Positions 7,863 to 16,424 are shown, numbered from the stretch's first letter. The stretch is 25,562 nt of DNA from an uncultured Campylobacter sp. (GCF_938015785.1 NZ_CALLWC010000069.1:1-25562), one strand, 5' to 3'. Numbers and translations are program-made. Notes: generated by a model not told the origin, from the sequence alone.

Positions 7863-9399
7863 TTGCTAGACTACGCATTAAATTTTGCTAAATTTAAGGT
7901 TGTTTTTTTGGAATTTACTACAATTTTTTCGGTTTTGTTTTTTGCTATTTCGCTGATTTTTGCAGCATTTTTGTCGAATAAAACTTTTAAAATTGCTGTG
8001 GGCATAATTGCACTAATTTATATTTTTGCACTTTGCTTCGATTTGTTGCTATTTTTCGTTTTTGGAAAGCATTTCGGACTATTTGTGATAACATTTTTTC
8101 GTACCTCTATAGAAAGCGCTCCGATTGCAAGTTTTGCGCGTGAAATTGCGATTTTGGTGATGATTTGCGTAGCGATCATATTACTTAGTACAATTATTAC
8201 CGTACGCATTTTGCATTTTCGTCATAACTCAAAGCTTAGTATTTTATTTATGCCATGTATTTTAACAGCCTTTTTTTTAAATCCTCTTTACGATGCAGCT
8301 AGAGAATATTATCTACAACTGAATCCGCCCGTAGAAGCGATTAAGAAGCAGGTTTATCCGTATCTAACCATTCCACATCCCAAGGCTCCGATAAAGCGTA
8401 AAAATATTGTCTATATTTTTTTAGAGAGTTTTGATCGCGCCTATACTGACGAAAGAAATTTTGCCAAACTTACACCACATCTAAATGCACTCAAAAATCG
8501 TATAGATTTTTCTGAAATACACCAAGTAGTATATACTGGTTTTACTATTAAAGGGCTGTTTGGTTCATACTGCGCTACAAATTATACGTTTGCATCTGCC
8601 AAAGATATGGCTTCTGAAAATTTCACTAAAAATATTGTCTACGCTAGCGAAATTTTACACTCTTTGGGATACCATACCTATTTTATGAAGGGCGCTGACT
8701 TAAATTTTCAGGGTACTAGAGGCTTTTTGTGTCAAAGAGGTTATGACGAAATTAAGGGGAGAAGCGAAATTTTAGCCGTGGGATCCATCGGTTCATACTA
8801 ACGAATGGGGTGTGGATGACGATGATATGCTTCGTGTGGCATGGGATGATTTTGAGCGTCTAAACAAAGTAGGTAGGCCGTTTTTGTTCTCACTTCTCAC
8901 AATTGGTACGCACGCTCCAAGTGGATTTATCCCGCGCTCATGTGAAGGGCTAGAATATAATGAAAATGCCGTGCCAATGCTACGCGCAGTGCATTGCAGT
9001 GACCTATTAGTGAGTAAATTTATTGAGCAAATCCGCTCAAGTCCATATGCAGCGAACACAATCATTGTACTGCAAAATGATCATCCGCTATTTTATAAAA
9101 ATGCTATAGATGGTGGCTTTGGCGATGGACTTAAAGACGAGCGGGACTTATTTGTGATACTGGATGATGATTTGGATGGAGAGTTCGAGATCAAAAAGCG
9201 TGGTACCTCGTTCGATACTTTTACAACTGTGCTTGGGTATTTAGGAATCTTGGATGAGATGAATTTCGGCAGAAACCTGCTCTCGCGCGAGAGCTTACCA
9301 TTTGATGCCGATGATGAATTCTTTGTAAACGCAAGTAGAATTTTGTCTAAGCTTTCTTATGACGAATCGGTACGAGCACAGCAAGAGTCTAGCAAATAG
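7863..9399 (+). pseudogene. Frameshifted sulfatase-fold phosphoglycerol/LTA-synthase-like transferase
   Basis: Two consecutive frames together encode one protein of the OpgB/LtaS family, membrane enzymes that transfer phosphoglycerol-type groups outside the cell. The first frame (7863-8801) has about four membrane helices, then the start of the sulfatase-fold domain: IFLESFDRAY with the metal-binding Glu, and YTGFTIKGLFGSYC with the likely nucleophile Thr. The second frame (from about 8783 to 9399) continues with PSVHTNEWGVDDDDML, then SLLTIGTHAP and QNDHPLF, which hold later metal ligands. Dropping one G of the GGG at 8780-8782 joins them as SEILAVDPSVHTNEWGVDD, so a one-base insertion is the simplest explanation. 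The only candidate start is TTG, and the helix set looks short of the usual five, so the N-terminus may also be eroded. Composition is clearly AT-rich. It is probably inactive unless the shift is a sequencing error or bypassed. Confidence 0.8.
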
Positions 9400-9615
9400 A
9401 CTCATTTTTGTCACCTCAAGTAGTATAAACGGATATAAAACTCCCTCGTTTTAATCCTTGCCGATTGCGATTTACATTTGAGGCATTTATTTACAACAAT
9501 CATGGAATTTTGTAAATATAAGAGTTCTATATTATGTATCTAGCTAGCCGTGATATCGTAAAATTATGTTTATATTGCACCGCAAATTCGCTTTTACTAA
9601 GTGTAGCATACAGAT

Positions 9616-9936
9616 TTAACACTTATTGCGTTTAACTGACAAGATGGATCTTGGCACTATAACCCGACCAAAATTAGCCATATATACTTTTTGGCAGCTG
9701 CCGCATACTTTTAGCGCCACGCCGCCGCGATATAGCTCCTTTAGTTTGGCGACCAGATCGATGTCGTAATCCCCGGGTTTTTCGGTGCTATCTCTTACGA
9801 GATCGACCGCGTCATTCATAAGGAAAATTCTTACCTCCTCGCCTTTTTTATGCAGGTTGTCCGCTAACCTCAATGCGTTGTAGGTATTGTCCGAGCCGTT
9901 GTACGGCTGATTTGCCAGGATCAGTAGGATTTTCAT
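9616..9936 (-). CDS. DsrE-family protein with atypical C-terminus
   Basis: This is a 106-residue cytoplasmic protein of the DsrE/DsrF-like sulfur-relay fold. Its N-terminus (MKILLILANQPYNGSDNTYN) and the following ALRLADNLHKKGEEVRIFLM segment are typical, and the CGSC motif (Cys78-Cys81) marks the usual redox or persulfide-carrying site. In ordinary members the chain continues for about 30 residues with a conserved TMxxLAxWTxxADKV-type ending. Here the sequence after CGSCQK departs into MANFGRVIVPRSILSVKRNKC, which I cannot align to the family, and no other frame restores it. The 3' end therefore looks replaced, and 9400-9615 downstream is AT-rich with no gene. The start is supported by GAGGAG 8-13 bases upstream. 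It might still fold, but function is doubtful. Confidence 0.75.
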   Translation of the reverse strand: MKILLILANQPYNGSDNTYNALRLADNLHKKGEEVRIFLMNDAVDLVRDSTEKPGDYDIDLVAKLKELYRGGVALKVCGSCQKVYMANFGRVIVPRSILSVKRNKC

Positions 9937-10048
9937 TTTGCGCTCCTCTGTTTAAAATTTTGTTGAAAGAATTCTATATCAAAGCGAGTTTGCATTACCT
10001 TAAATTTAAGCTCACGGATCGGAATGCCTAAATTTGGTCTTTATAAAT

Positions 10049-11047
10049 TTAATTTTTCTCGCGACGAGCTTCATTTATAGCTTCGATTAGGCTTTGCAGC
10101 AGCTCGTCCCCGGCTTTCGTTTTATCGCGCGCGCCACGATTTTTGCCGTTTGAGGCGCCCGCTTCGGCGCCCTTTGCGCAGTCTTGCACGAAATACCACC
10201 AAAAATACCCGCCCACGTAGTTTTGCACGTAGCGCGGCATCGTATAATACCGCCTCATCATCGCCTGCTTGCTCGCCTGCGTAGCGTCCGACGCCGTGTT
10301 TCCGCACTCGCCGATACCGAGCTTCGAAGCGGGAAAGGCGCTTTGCAGATCGGTAAAGATTTCGCTCCAATCAGGCGCAAAGCCCTCGTTATCGTCCTCG
10401 TAGTAGCTTACGAAAAGATAATCCAGCTCCTCTTTCATATCCTGCGGCACGAATTTTCGCAGCCACTCGTGCATTTCTATTTTCTGTGCTCCGCTCGGCG
10501 TATAATACGCCGTAAGCGCCGTCTTGGCGCCTTTCTTGTGGATGAACTCGAATGCCGCGATCATCTTAGCGGCGATGAAATTCGCATCGTTCCCCAGCCA
10601 ACCTTCGCCGTTTATTTCGTTGCCGATCTCCCAGATCGCGACGTAGGGCGCAAGTGCGGCGTAGGCGTCCGCAAATCTCTTTTCGTAGCTTTTCACGCTT
10701 TTGTACGAGCTCATCTCGTAGGAGTCCACGGGGCAGGCCATCACATATGAGACCTCGCTAAGCCGCCTAAAAAGAGGCTCATACTCGCGCGGGCTAATTT
10801 CTTTTGACATCACGACGCGCACTGTGGGCTTTACGGGTAGGGCTTGCAGGGCGCGCACGATACTTTGCAGCTTCGCGCCCGTCGCGTCTTGCGCGTCCTC
10901 GTACCAGCTGTCGTCGATCGTAACGCCCCAGATGAAATCATCTTTAAAATTTTGTTTTAAAATTTTGTTTTGATTTTCGCCGTAAAGCGCGCCGCAAAAT
11001 AGCGCCCCGCAAAACAGCGCGAGAAATATGTGTTTGAAATAGACCAT
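10049..11047 (-). CDS. Secreted clan A glycoside-hydrolase-like protein
   Basis: This 332-residue protein has an N-terminal signal sequence (hydrophobic stretch HIFLALFCGALFCGALYG), so it is exported to the periplasm or beyond. The body looks like a TIM-barrel glycosidase of clan GH-A: VAIWEIGNEINGEGW carries the Asn-Glu pair typical of the acid/base residue (Glu144), and KLGIGECGN offers a nucleophile at the expected later position (Glu247). Aromatic-rich YFWWYFVQD near the C-terminus fits the last barrel strand. A charged Lys/Arg/Gly tail follows. The start has a perfect AAGGAG six bases upstream. Glycosidases are sparse in Campylobacter, and I cannot name the family number or substrate. 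The neighbouring genes give no clear clue to a pathway. Confidence 0.65.
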   Translation of the reverse strand: MVYFKHIFLALFCGALFCGALYGENQNKILKQNFKDDFIWGVTIDDSWYEDAQDATGAKLQSIVRALQALPVKPTVRVVMSKEISPREYEPLFRRLSEVSYVMACPVDSYEMSSYKSVKSYEKRFADAYAALAPYVAIWEIGNEINGEGWLGNDANFIAAKMIAAFEFIHKKGAKTALTAYYTPSGAQKIEMHEWLRKFVPQDMKEELDYLFVSYYEDDNEGFAPDWSEIFTDLQSAFPASKLGIGECGNTASDATQASKQAMMRRYYTMPRYVQNYVGGYFWWYFVQDCAKGAEAGASNGKNRGARDKTKAGDELLQSLIEAINEARREKN

Positions 11048-11122
11048 GGCTTGCTCCTTGATTTGAAATTTTAAAAATTAGCTCTTTGCTGGTCTTTTCA
11101 CAACCGATCAAGCAATTAAAAT

Positions 11123-11716
11123 TTATCTCTTGCCTCTAAGATCATAAGAATAATACGAATGAGAAAAGCCCTCTACGCTGAACATAGCAAAAGCATTAAG
11201 TGCAAGAGCCGCTAAACTGAGCAGTACCGTAGCAGGCAGCGAAAAACGCGCCAAAAATGCATTTGCAATAGCTGCAAGTACAAGCGCAATAAAGCAATAT
11301 GAAAATATCGCGACGCCGCTAGTGTCGGTAAGCTCCTGATAAAATCTATAAAAAAATAGAAACGATGCGATGAATCCCAATGCAAGTAGTATTTGAGCGA
11401 TGATGCCACCCGCTAAAAATATAAATAACAATACGCCTATAAATATTGCTGCAAAGGCAATGGCTACGTTGCGTAAAAGGCTGCGGCTTGCGGTAAGTTT
11501 AGAGATATTATAAATGCTAAAGATAAAAAGCACGAATGCCGCTGCGCTTAGTAGTACTCCTAATCCGCCGTAAATCCCTAATAGCAATAGCACTAGTTCG
11601 GCTATAGCTTTTAAGGCGCAGGCCGCGATAAAAGTGTATTTGATGAGTGCTACTTCTTTTTCTTGAGGGTTTGAGGGCTGCTGGTCTTGAGTGTGGAGAT
11701 AGTCGTTTAAGTCCAT
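11123..11716 (-). CDS. Multi-pass membrane protein of unknown function
   Basis: I do not recognise the family. The preferred start, ATG at 11716, has AAGGAG at the right distance and gives 197 residues; an in-frame ATG 24 bases upstream lacks a good site. A short polar N-terminus (MDLNDYLHTQDQQ) is followed by about six hydrophobic helices with little between them, and a basic tail (YSYDLRGKR). It lies 75 bases upstream of the glycosidase-like gene on the same strand, and the two share a nearly identical ribosome-binding-site context. They may form a small operon. Confidence 0.6.
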   Translation of the reverse strand: MDLNDYLHTQDQQPSNPQEKEVALIKYTFIAACALKAIAELVLLLLGIYGGLGVLLSAAAFVLFIFSIYNISKLTASRSLLRNVAIAFAAIFIGVLLFIFLAGGIIAQILLALGFIASFLFFYRFYQELTDTSGVAIFSYCFIALVLAAIANAFLARFSLPATVLLSLAALALNAFAMFSVEGFSHSYYSYDLRGKR

Positions 11717-11945
11717 GGTTGCTCCTTGAAATTTATGCAAAAGTATATCTAAAAAACGAATAGGTAAAGATAAATTTCAAAATTTAGCGGCTCGCCGGCG
11801 GATGTGTCGTATAAAGCAGGCGCCGCACAAAGGCAGGTAAATTTAATAGATAAATTTTAAAATTTAGATTGGAATTTCGGCGTTGACGCGGCGGGTAAAA
11901 TTTTAAGCGGGCTGTAAATTTAAAAAAGATGTGAGATAAAATTTC

Positions 11946-11982
11946 GCGCAGATCTGCAAATTTAAAATTTACAAATCCGCGC
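11946..11982 (-). terminator. Long hairpin after rpsU
   Basis: Two 18-base arms (11946-11963 and 11965-11982) are complementary apart from three G-T wobbles, with a GCGC base and an A/T apex. The hairpin starts 6 bases past the rpsU stop codon and is followed on the minus strand by GAAATTTT. This fits transcription termination or 3'-end protection of the rpsU message. Confidence 0.6.
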
Positions 11983-11988
11983 AAACTG

Positions 11989-12201
11989 CTACAAGCGGGA
12001 CTCGTAGCGACGTAGCGTGTAAAGACGTTTAAGCATCTTTTTGCGAGCTGAAATTTTTTGCTTTTTGCGGACTTCCGTCATCGGCTCAAAAAATCGTCTC
12101 GCGCGAACCTCGGTAACGACTAGGTTACGATCAGTCTGCTTCTTAAAGCGTCTGTAAGCTTCGTCAAATGATTCGTTCGGATATACCTTTACTCCAGGCA
12201 C
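11989..12201 (-). CDS. rpsU: 30S ribosomal protein S21
   Basis: S21 is a small basic protein of the 30S subunit platform that takes part in initiation. The product reads PGVKVYPNESFDEAYRRF at the start, then EVRARRFFEPMTEVRKKQ and ARKKMLKRLYTLRRYESRL at the end. That is the standard 70-residue epsilonproteobacterial form. The start is placed at GTG 12201, immediately before Pro-Gly-Val, because homologues begin there and GTGAGGAAA just upstream supplies the ribosome binding site. A GTG three codons earlier is the alternative. No ATG is available. It lies 51 bases after the lipoprotein gene on the same strand and is followed by a strong hairpin. Confidence 0.93.
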   Translation of the reverse strand: MPGVKVYPNESFDEAYRRFKKQTDRNLVVTEVRARRFFEPMTEVRKKQKISARKKMLKRLYTLRRYESRL

Positions 12202-12252
12202 TTTCCTCACCGCCTTTCAAAAAAATGAGTCGTGAGTTTAGCGAAAAATTCC

Positions 12253-12885
12253 TTAAATTTGCTTTTGAAGCGCTTTTTTATATTTCCACACGCTCTTGTT
12301 GTTGCGAGTATCTATCATCGAAAGTTCTAAAAGTAGGCTTTCGCTTGCTTGCGCGGTAGAATTTTTGGCTGCAGAATTTAAGCTTTTTGATTTTTTAGAT
12401 TCCGTCTTACCGTCGTTTGCCACAGCAGGGCTTTGCGGTAAAATTTTACCTACCAAGATGTAATCCGGCGCGTAGATCGAGCCGCTTTCTACGGCGTGAT
12501 AGCCACGGCTTACGCCATCGTTGCTAAATACGAGTTCATCTTTACTTGGAGCGTCGGTGACGACTGCTTTGCCTGAATGCAGCAGCGAAATTCTAATTTT
12601 TTTGCTCAAAAATTCCGCATCCACGCCGTGCGCGTTCGTCCCGTCCAGCGGTTCGATGCCGACGACGCTGAATCTACCGCCTCTCTTGCCGACGATACGC
12701 TTTGAGAGTAGATCAGCTATGCTTTCGCCTGCAATGCGCTCCAGATACGCGTTTGGATACCCAGCATGATCTATGCCTCCGGCAAGTGCCGAATTATCCG
12801 TGCTTTTAGAGCCTTTAAGCGCAGCGCAGCCCGCAAAAAAGAAGCCCAGCAAAATCGTCAAAAATATTATTTTAAAATTTCTCAT
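12253..12885 (-). CDS. LpoB-like lipoprotein (putative penicillin-binding protein activator)
   Basis: This 210-residue lipoprotein has the signal sequence MRNFKIIFLTILLGFFFAGC, with Cys20 as the lipidation site. ATG at 12885 is preferred over a TTG four codons upstream. The body resembles LpoB/CsgG-type outer-membrane lipoproteins: a helical region (AYLERIAGESIADLLSKRIV), a strand with FSVVGIEPLDG, YAPDYILVGKILPQ, and a final LLLELSMIDTRNNKSVWKYKK. The last two match the DYxLxGxI and LxLxDxxTxxxxWxxxK patterns of LpoB. LpoB activates penicillin-binding protein synthases during peptidoglycan growth. A low-complexity Lys/Ser/Asn insert separates these two motifs. It is divergent from nrdD and upstream of rpsU. 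The family assignment is good; its target is not known. Confidence 0.65.
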   Translation of the reverse strand: MRNFKIIFLTILLGFFFAGCAALKGSKSTDNSALAGGIDHAGYPNAYLERIAGESIADLLSKRIVGKRGGRFSVVGIEPLDGTNAHGVDAEFLSKKIRISLLHSGKAVVTDAPSKDELVFSNDGVSRGYHAVESGSIYAPDYILVGKILPQSPAVANDGKTESKKSKSLNSAAKNSTAQASESLLLELSMIDTRNNKSVWKYKKALQKQI

Positions 12886-13054
12886 ACTTTTTTCCAAATT
12901 TTATAAAATAACGTCCGCGATTATAGCGAGATTTAGTTAAATTTCGTTTTTTCTAGATAGAAATTGTAATGAATATTCCGCCCGCGCCTTTAGCTGACAT
13001 TAAAAATTGCACGATATACTTCCTCTCAATCTATCAAAATTTCTCGGGGTGCTT

Positions 13055-15163
13055 ATGAAAAAAATCATTAAAAGGGACGGAAGTTTTCAAGAATTTCAAT
13101 CCTACAAAATAAAAGATGCTATCAAAAAAGCCTACAAAAGCGTCGGTACCGAGTTTGATGAAAAAGTCTTCGATAACGTAATGGGCGCGATCGTTTTCAA
13201 GGATAAATTAAGCGTAGAAGACATTCAGGATCTCATCGAGAAAAAGCTCTTCGAAGCGGGCGATTTCGACGTTTTGAAAAGCTTTATGATCTATCGCCAT
13301 ACGCACAAGATGCAGCGCGAGCACATTTTGGGGCTTGAAGAGGATACGACCTACATCAACTGCACTCAGACGGTCAATGAATATATCAGCAAGCAGGACT
13401 GGCGAATTTTGGCAAATTCCAATACCAGCTACTCAAACGCAGGCCTTATCAACAACACCGCCGGTAAGGTCATCGCAAACTACTGGTTAGATAAAATTTA
13501 CTCTCGCGAGGAGGGCGCGGCTCACCGAAACGGCGACTATCACATCCACGATCTGGACTGCCTTACGGCGTATTGTGCGGGCTGGAGCTTGCGCGTGCTT
13601 CTAAACGAGGGTTTTAACGGCGTGCGCGGCAGGGTCGAGAGTAAGGCGCCGAAGCATTTCCGCGAAGCGCTGTATCAGATGGCCAATTTTCTTGGAATTT
13701 TACAAAGCGAATGGGCGGGCGCACAGGCGTTTAGCAGCTTTGATACATATCTGGCGCCATACGTTTTCCGCGATAAATTAAGTGACGATGAGGTTAAAAA
13801 GGCGATCACTAGCTTCGTGTTTAACCTAAACGTTCCGGCGCGCTGGGGTCAGAGCCCATTTACCAACGTCACCATCGATATGACCTGCCCGGATGATCTA
13901 AAAACGCAAATCCCTACGCATAACAATGAGCATCTATTTAAAAATTTACACGACGAGGAGCTTTTGGCAGAGGCTAAAAGGCGCGGCAAGGACTCGCTTG
14001 AGGCTTTGACTTACGGCGATTTCGAGCCCGAGATGAACCGCATCGTGATCGCGTTTTACGAGGTTTTAACGACGGGCGATAAGTGCGGTCAGCCGTTTAC
14101 CTTCCCGATTCCTACGGTAAATTTAACGGAGGAGTTTGATTGGGATACGCCTGCGGCCGACGCGGTATTTGAAAACACTGCCAAAGTAGGCTCAAGCTAT
14201 TTTCAAAATTTTATCGGCTCGCAATATATCACTAACGAAAATGGTGAGCGTGTACCCAATCCAAAGGCGTATAAGCCAGGTGCTGTGCGCTCGATGTGCT
14301 GCCGCTTGCAGCTTGATCTGCGCGAGCTTCTTAAGCGCGGCGGAGGGCTTTTCGGAAGCGCGGAGATGACGGGAAGCATCGGCGTCGTAACGATAAATTT
14401 AGCCCGACTAGGCTATCTGTATAAAAATAACGAAGAGGCGCTGTATGCGAGGCTGGACGAGCTTTTGGAGCTTGCAAAATCGACGCTTGAGAAGAAGCGA
14501 AAATTTGTAACCGAGATGTTCGAGCGCGGCTTGTATCCATATACGAAGCGCTATCTACCGGGCTTTAACAACCATTTCAGCACCATCGGTATCAACGGCG
14601 CAAACGAGATGATACGAAATTTTAGTGGAAATAAAGAAGATATTACGACGGAATTCGGGCGTAAATTTGCCCTTAAAATGGTTGAGTATCTGCGCGAGAA
14701 GATCCGCTCGTTTCAGGAGCAGACTGGCAATCTATACAATCTCGAAGCCACGCCTGCCGAGGGCACGACGTATCGCTTCGCCAAAGAGGATAAGAAGCGC
14801 TACTCAGATATCATCCAAGCGGGATTTGATAAAAATATATATTACACCAACTCTACGCAGCTTCCGGCAAATTTCGGAAGCGATCCGTTTGAGGCGCTGG
14901 CGATGCAAGATGAGCTGCAAAGCTCCTATACCGGCGGCACGGTGCTGCATCTGTATATGAAGGAGCGCATCAGCTCGGCCCAGGCGTGTAAGCAGCTCGT
15001 AAAAAGCGTAGTGCAAAACTACAAGCTTCCTTATATCACGATCACGCCGATTTTTAGCGTCTGTCATAAGCACGGCTACATCAGCGGCGAGCATGAATAT
15101 TGCCCGAAATGCGACGAGGAACTGCTCGCAGAATACAAAGCCAAGCAGAGCAAGGGCGCCTAA
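13055..15163 (+). CDS. nrdD: Anaerobic (class III) ribonucleotide reductase, main chain lacking the glycyl-radical segment
   Basis: NrdD reduces ribonucleoside triphosphates to deoxyribonucleotides without oxygen. ATG 13055 is chosen because it begins the normal ATP-cone (MKKIIKRDGSFQEFQ, about residues 1-90); the open frame extends 16 codons further upstream from a TTG without a ribosome binding site. The ten-stranded barrel follows, with SMCCRLQLDLRELLKRGGG (Cys415/Cys416, one of them the probable thiyl radical Cys). Near the end is a metal-site motif: C670-x2-H673 and C683-x2-C686. In ordinary NrdD proteins an RVxGY glycyl-radical loop follows within a few residues. Here the chain stops 16 residues after Cys686 (702 residues total), and no RVxGY is present. 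The loop is encoded by the next gene. Two in-frame TAA codons (15161 and 15173) separate them. Confidence 0.93.
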   Translation: MKKIIKRDGSFQEFQSYKIKDAIKKAYKSVGTEFDEKVFDNVMGAIVFKDKLSVEDIQDLIEKKLFEAGDFDVLKSFMIYRHTHKMQREHILGLEEDTTYINCTQTVNEYISKQDWRILANSNTSYSNAGLINNTAGKVIANYWLDKIYSREEGAAHRNGDYHIHDLDCLTAYCAGWSLRVLLNEGFNGVRGRVESKAPKHFREALYQMANFLGILQSEWAGAQAFSSFDTYLAPYVFRDKLSDDEVKKAITSFVFNLNVPARWGQSPFTNVTIDMTCPDDLKTQIPTHNNEHLFKNLHDEELLAEAKRRGKDSLEALTYGDFEPEMNRIVIAFYEVLTTGDKCGQPFTFPIPTVNLTEEFDWDTPAADAVFENTAKVGSSYFQNFIGSQYITNENGERVPNPKAYKPGAVRSMCCRLQLDLRELLKRGGGLFGSAEMTGSIGVVTINLARLGYLYKNNEEALYARLDELLELAKSTLEKKRKFVTEMFERGLYPYTKRYLPGFNNHFSTIGINGANEMIRNFSGNKEDITTEFGRKFALKMVEYLREKIRSFQEQTGNLYNLEATPAEGTTYRFAKEDKKRYSDIIQAGFDKNIYYTNSTQLPANFGSDPFEALAMQDELQSSYTGGTVLHLYMKERISSAQACKQLVKSVVQNYKLPYITITPIFSVCHKHGYISGEHEYCPKCDEELLAEYKAKQSKGA

Positions 15164-15202
15164 ATAGCGATTTAAATTTTAATCTTAATGAAAGGATGGA
15201 GA

Positions 15203-15367
15203 ATGGAATTTCCAAAAGAGTTAGAAGCAAAACGCACAAAATGCGTCGTTTACACAAGAGTAATGGGCTATTTGCGCCCAGTAGAGAGCTTTAATATCGG
15301 AAAGAAGGGCGAACACAAAGAGCGCGTCTTTTTTGAAGAGAAAAAAGACAAAAAACAAATAGCCTAG
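15203..15367 (+). CDS. Separate 54-residue glycyl-radical subunit of NrdD
   Basis: This short gene carries the part missing from NrdD. Residues 19-32 read RVMGYLRPVESFNI, followed by GKKGEHKERVFFEE. This is the class III glycyl-radical loop and tail, with Gly22 as the radical site; E. coli NrdD ends in a related TCGYL...FNAGKQEEV segment. ATG 15203 is preceded by AAGGATGGAG, a good ribosome binding site. It is in the same frame as nrdD but begins 39 bases after its stop, with a second in-frame TAA between, so simple readthrough would not join them. An 18-residue charged N-terminus (with Cys14) precedes the loop. nrdG starts 17 bases later, so the three genes form an operon. The small protein presumably inserts its glycine loop into the NrdD barrel and is activated there by NrdG. 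Confidence 0.88.
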   Translation: MEFPKELEAKRTKCVVYTRVMGYLRPVESFNIGKKGEHKERVFFEEKKDKKQIA

Positions 15368-15384
15368 TCGCCGCTACCGGCCAA

Positions 15385-16107
15385 ATGCAACAAACGCATA
15401 CGAAGCCGCCGCAAGCCTTAAACCTGCGCAATGCGCAGATTTACGAGATCACGCCGTTTACGATGCTTGATTTTGCCGATCACATCGCCGCGATCGCGTG
15501 GTTTTGCGGCTGCAATATGCGCTGCAATTACTGCTATAACCCACAAATTGTTACTTCACGGGGTAAAATTTCAAACGAAGAGTTTCTGCGCTTTTTGGAT
15601 GCGCGCGCGGGCAAGCTTCAGGGCATCGTATTTAGCGGCGGCGAATGCACCTGTGCGAGCGATTTTATCCCGCTGGCGCACGAAGTTAAGCGGCGCGGCT
15701 TTTTGCTCAAAGTAGACACCAACGGCTCGAATCCGCAAAAGATCGAAGAGGCGCTAAGCTTAGGGCTGATCGATTATATCGCGCTTGATTTTAAGGCGCC
15801 GCGGCAGGATTTTGAGCTTATCACGAAGTCAAGCCTATACGATAAATTTCTGCAAACTCTTAGGCTTTTGCTGCGGCGAAATTTTAAATTTGAGGTGCGC
15901 ACGACCGTGCATGCCGATTTTTTAAACGAAGCAAAGATCGAGCAGATGGCGCAAATTCTATACAGAGAGGGTTATCGCGGCGTCTATTATCTACAAAACT
16001 TCCTGCCTACAGGCGATAATTTCGGTAATTTAAACGCGCCGCTTGCGAGCTTTGATCCAAGCAAAATCCACACCGATCTAAAGATCAAACTTCGAAATTT
16101 TGATTAA
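15385..16107 (+). CDS. nrdG: Anaerobic ribonucleotide reductase activating radical SAM enzyme
   Basis: NrdG uses a [4Fe-4S] cluster and S-adenosylmethionine to abstract a hydrogen from the glycyl-radical loop of NrdD. The 240-residue protein has the radical SAM motif C43-NMR-C47-NY-C50, the SAM-binding FSGGECT (GGE motif), VDTNGSNP and DYIALDFKAP in the order expected for activases of this group. An extra Cys precedes the motif (WFCGC). It follows the small glycyl-radical gene by 17 bases. The ribosome binding site is weak, so its translation may be coupled to the upstream gene. A Gln/Thr-rich start (MQQTHTKPPQ) makes the exact initiation codon slightly uncertain. Confidence 0.92.
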   Translation: MQQTHTKPPQALNLRNAQIYEITPFTMLDFADHIAAIAWFCGCNMRCNYCYNPQIVTSRGKISNEEFLRFLDARAGKLQGIVFSGGECTCASDFIPLAHEVKRRGFLLKVDTNGSNPQKIEEALSLGLIDYIALDFKAPRQDFELITKSSLYDKFLQTLRLLLRRNFKFEVRTTVHADFLNEAKIEQMAQILYREGYRGVYYLQNFLPTGDNFGNLNAPLASFDPSKIHTDLKIKLRNFD

Positions 16108-16424
16108 ATTTACGCCGCCACGAGCGTCTTGCCGCGATGGGCGCGATGAAATTTTATCCAGTACGCGCATTGTCCGTGCGTATTGTGCCGCGATAAATTT
16201 CGCCTTACGGGAGGCTTTAAAATTTACCTCGCCGCCGCTTGCTATGTTTAAATTTTGCTCCGTCTGCGGCGTAAAATTCTATTTTATCGAGCGCTTTAAT
16301 GTTATATCGCGCAAATTTAACTTCGCGCCAAATTTCACGCCGCGTAGCCATTGCCGCTTCAAAACAAAAGGTAAATTTAGCTTGCTTTGGCTAAAATACG
16401 CCGAAATTTTTAAAAAGGCAAAAA
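16108..16424 (+). other. Non-coding gap between nrdG and nrdB
   Basis: Of these 317 bases, one frame stays open (16100-16432), but it begins with TTG inside nrdG, has no ribosome binding site and gives a low-quality Arg/Phe/Ser-rich product. I treat the stretch as untranslated leader and promoter space for nrdB. No clear -10 or hairpin was identified. Confidence 0.45.

Noticed and set aside
9616..9720. Insertion-sequence end as the source of the DsrE tail
   Set aside because: No terminal inverted repeat, target duplication or transposase segment could be recognised, so only the divergence is reported.
10184..10750. Plus-strand open frame of 188 codons opposite the glycosidase-like gene
   Set aside because: The product is rich in Arg and His, typical of an antisense frame, while the minus strand encodes a signal peptide and catalytic motifs.
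15161..15202. Stop-codon readthrough joining nrdD and the glycyl-radical gene
   Set aside because: The two genes share a frame, but two TAA codons intervene and the small gene has its own good ribosome binding site, so separate translation is simpler.
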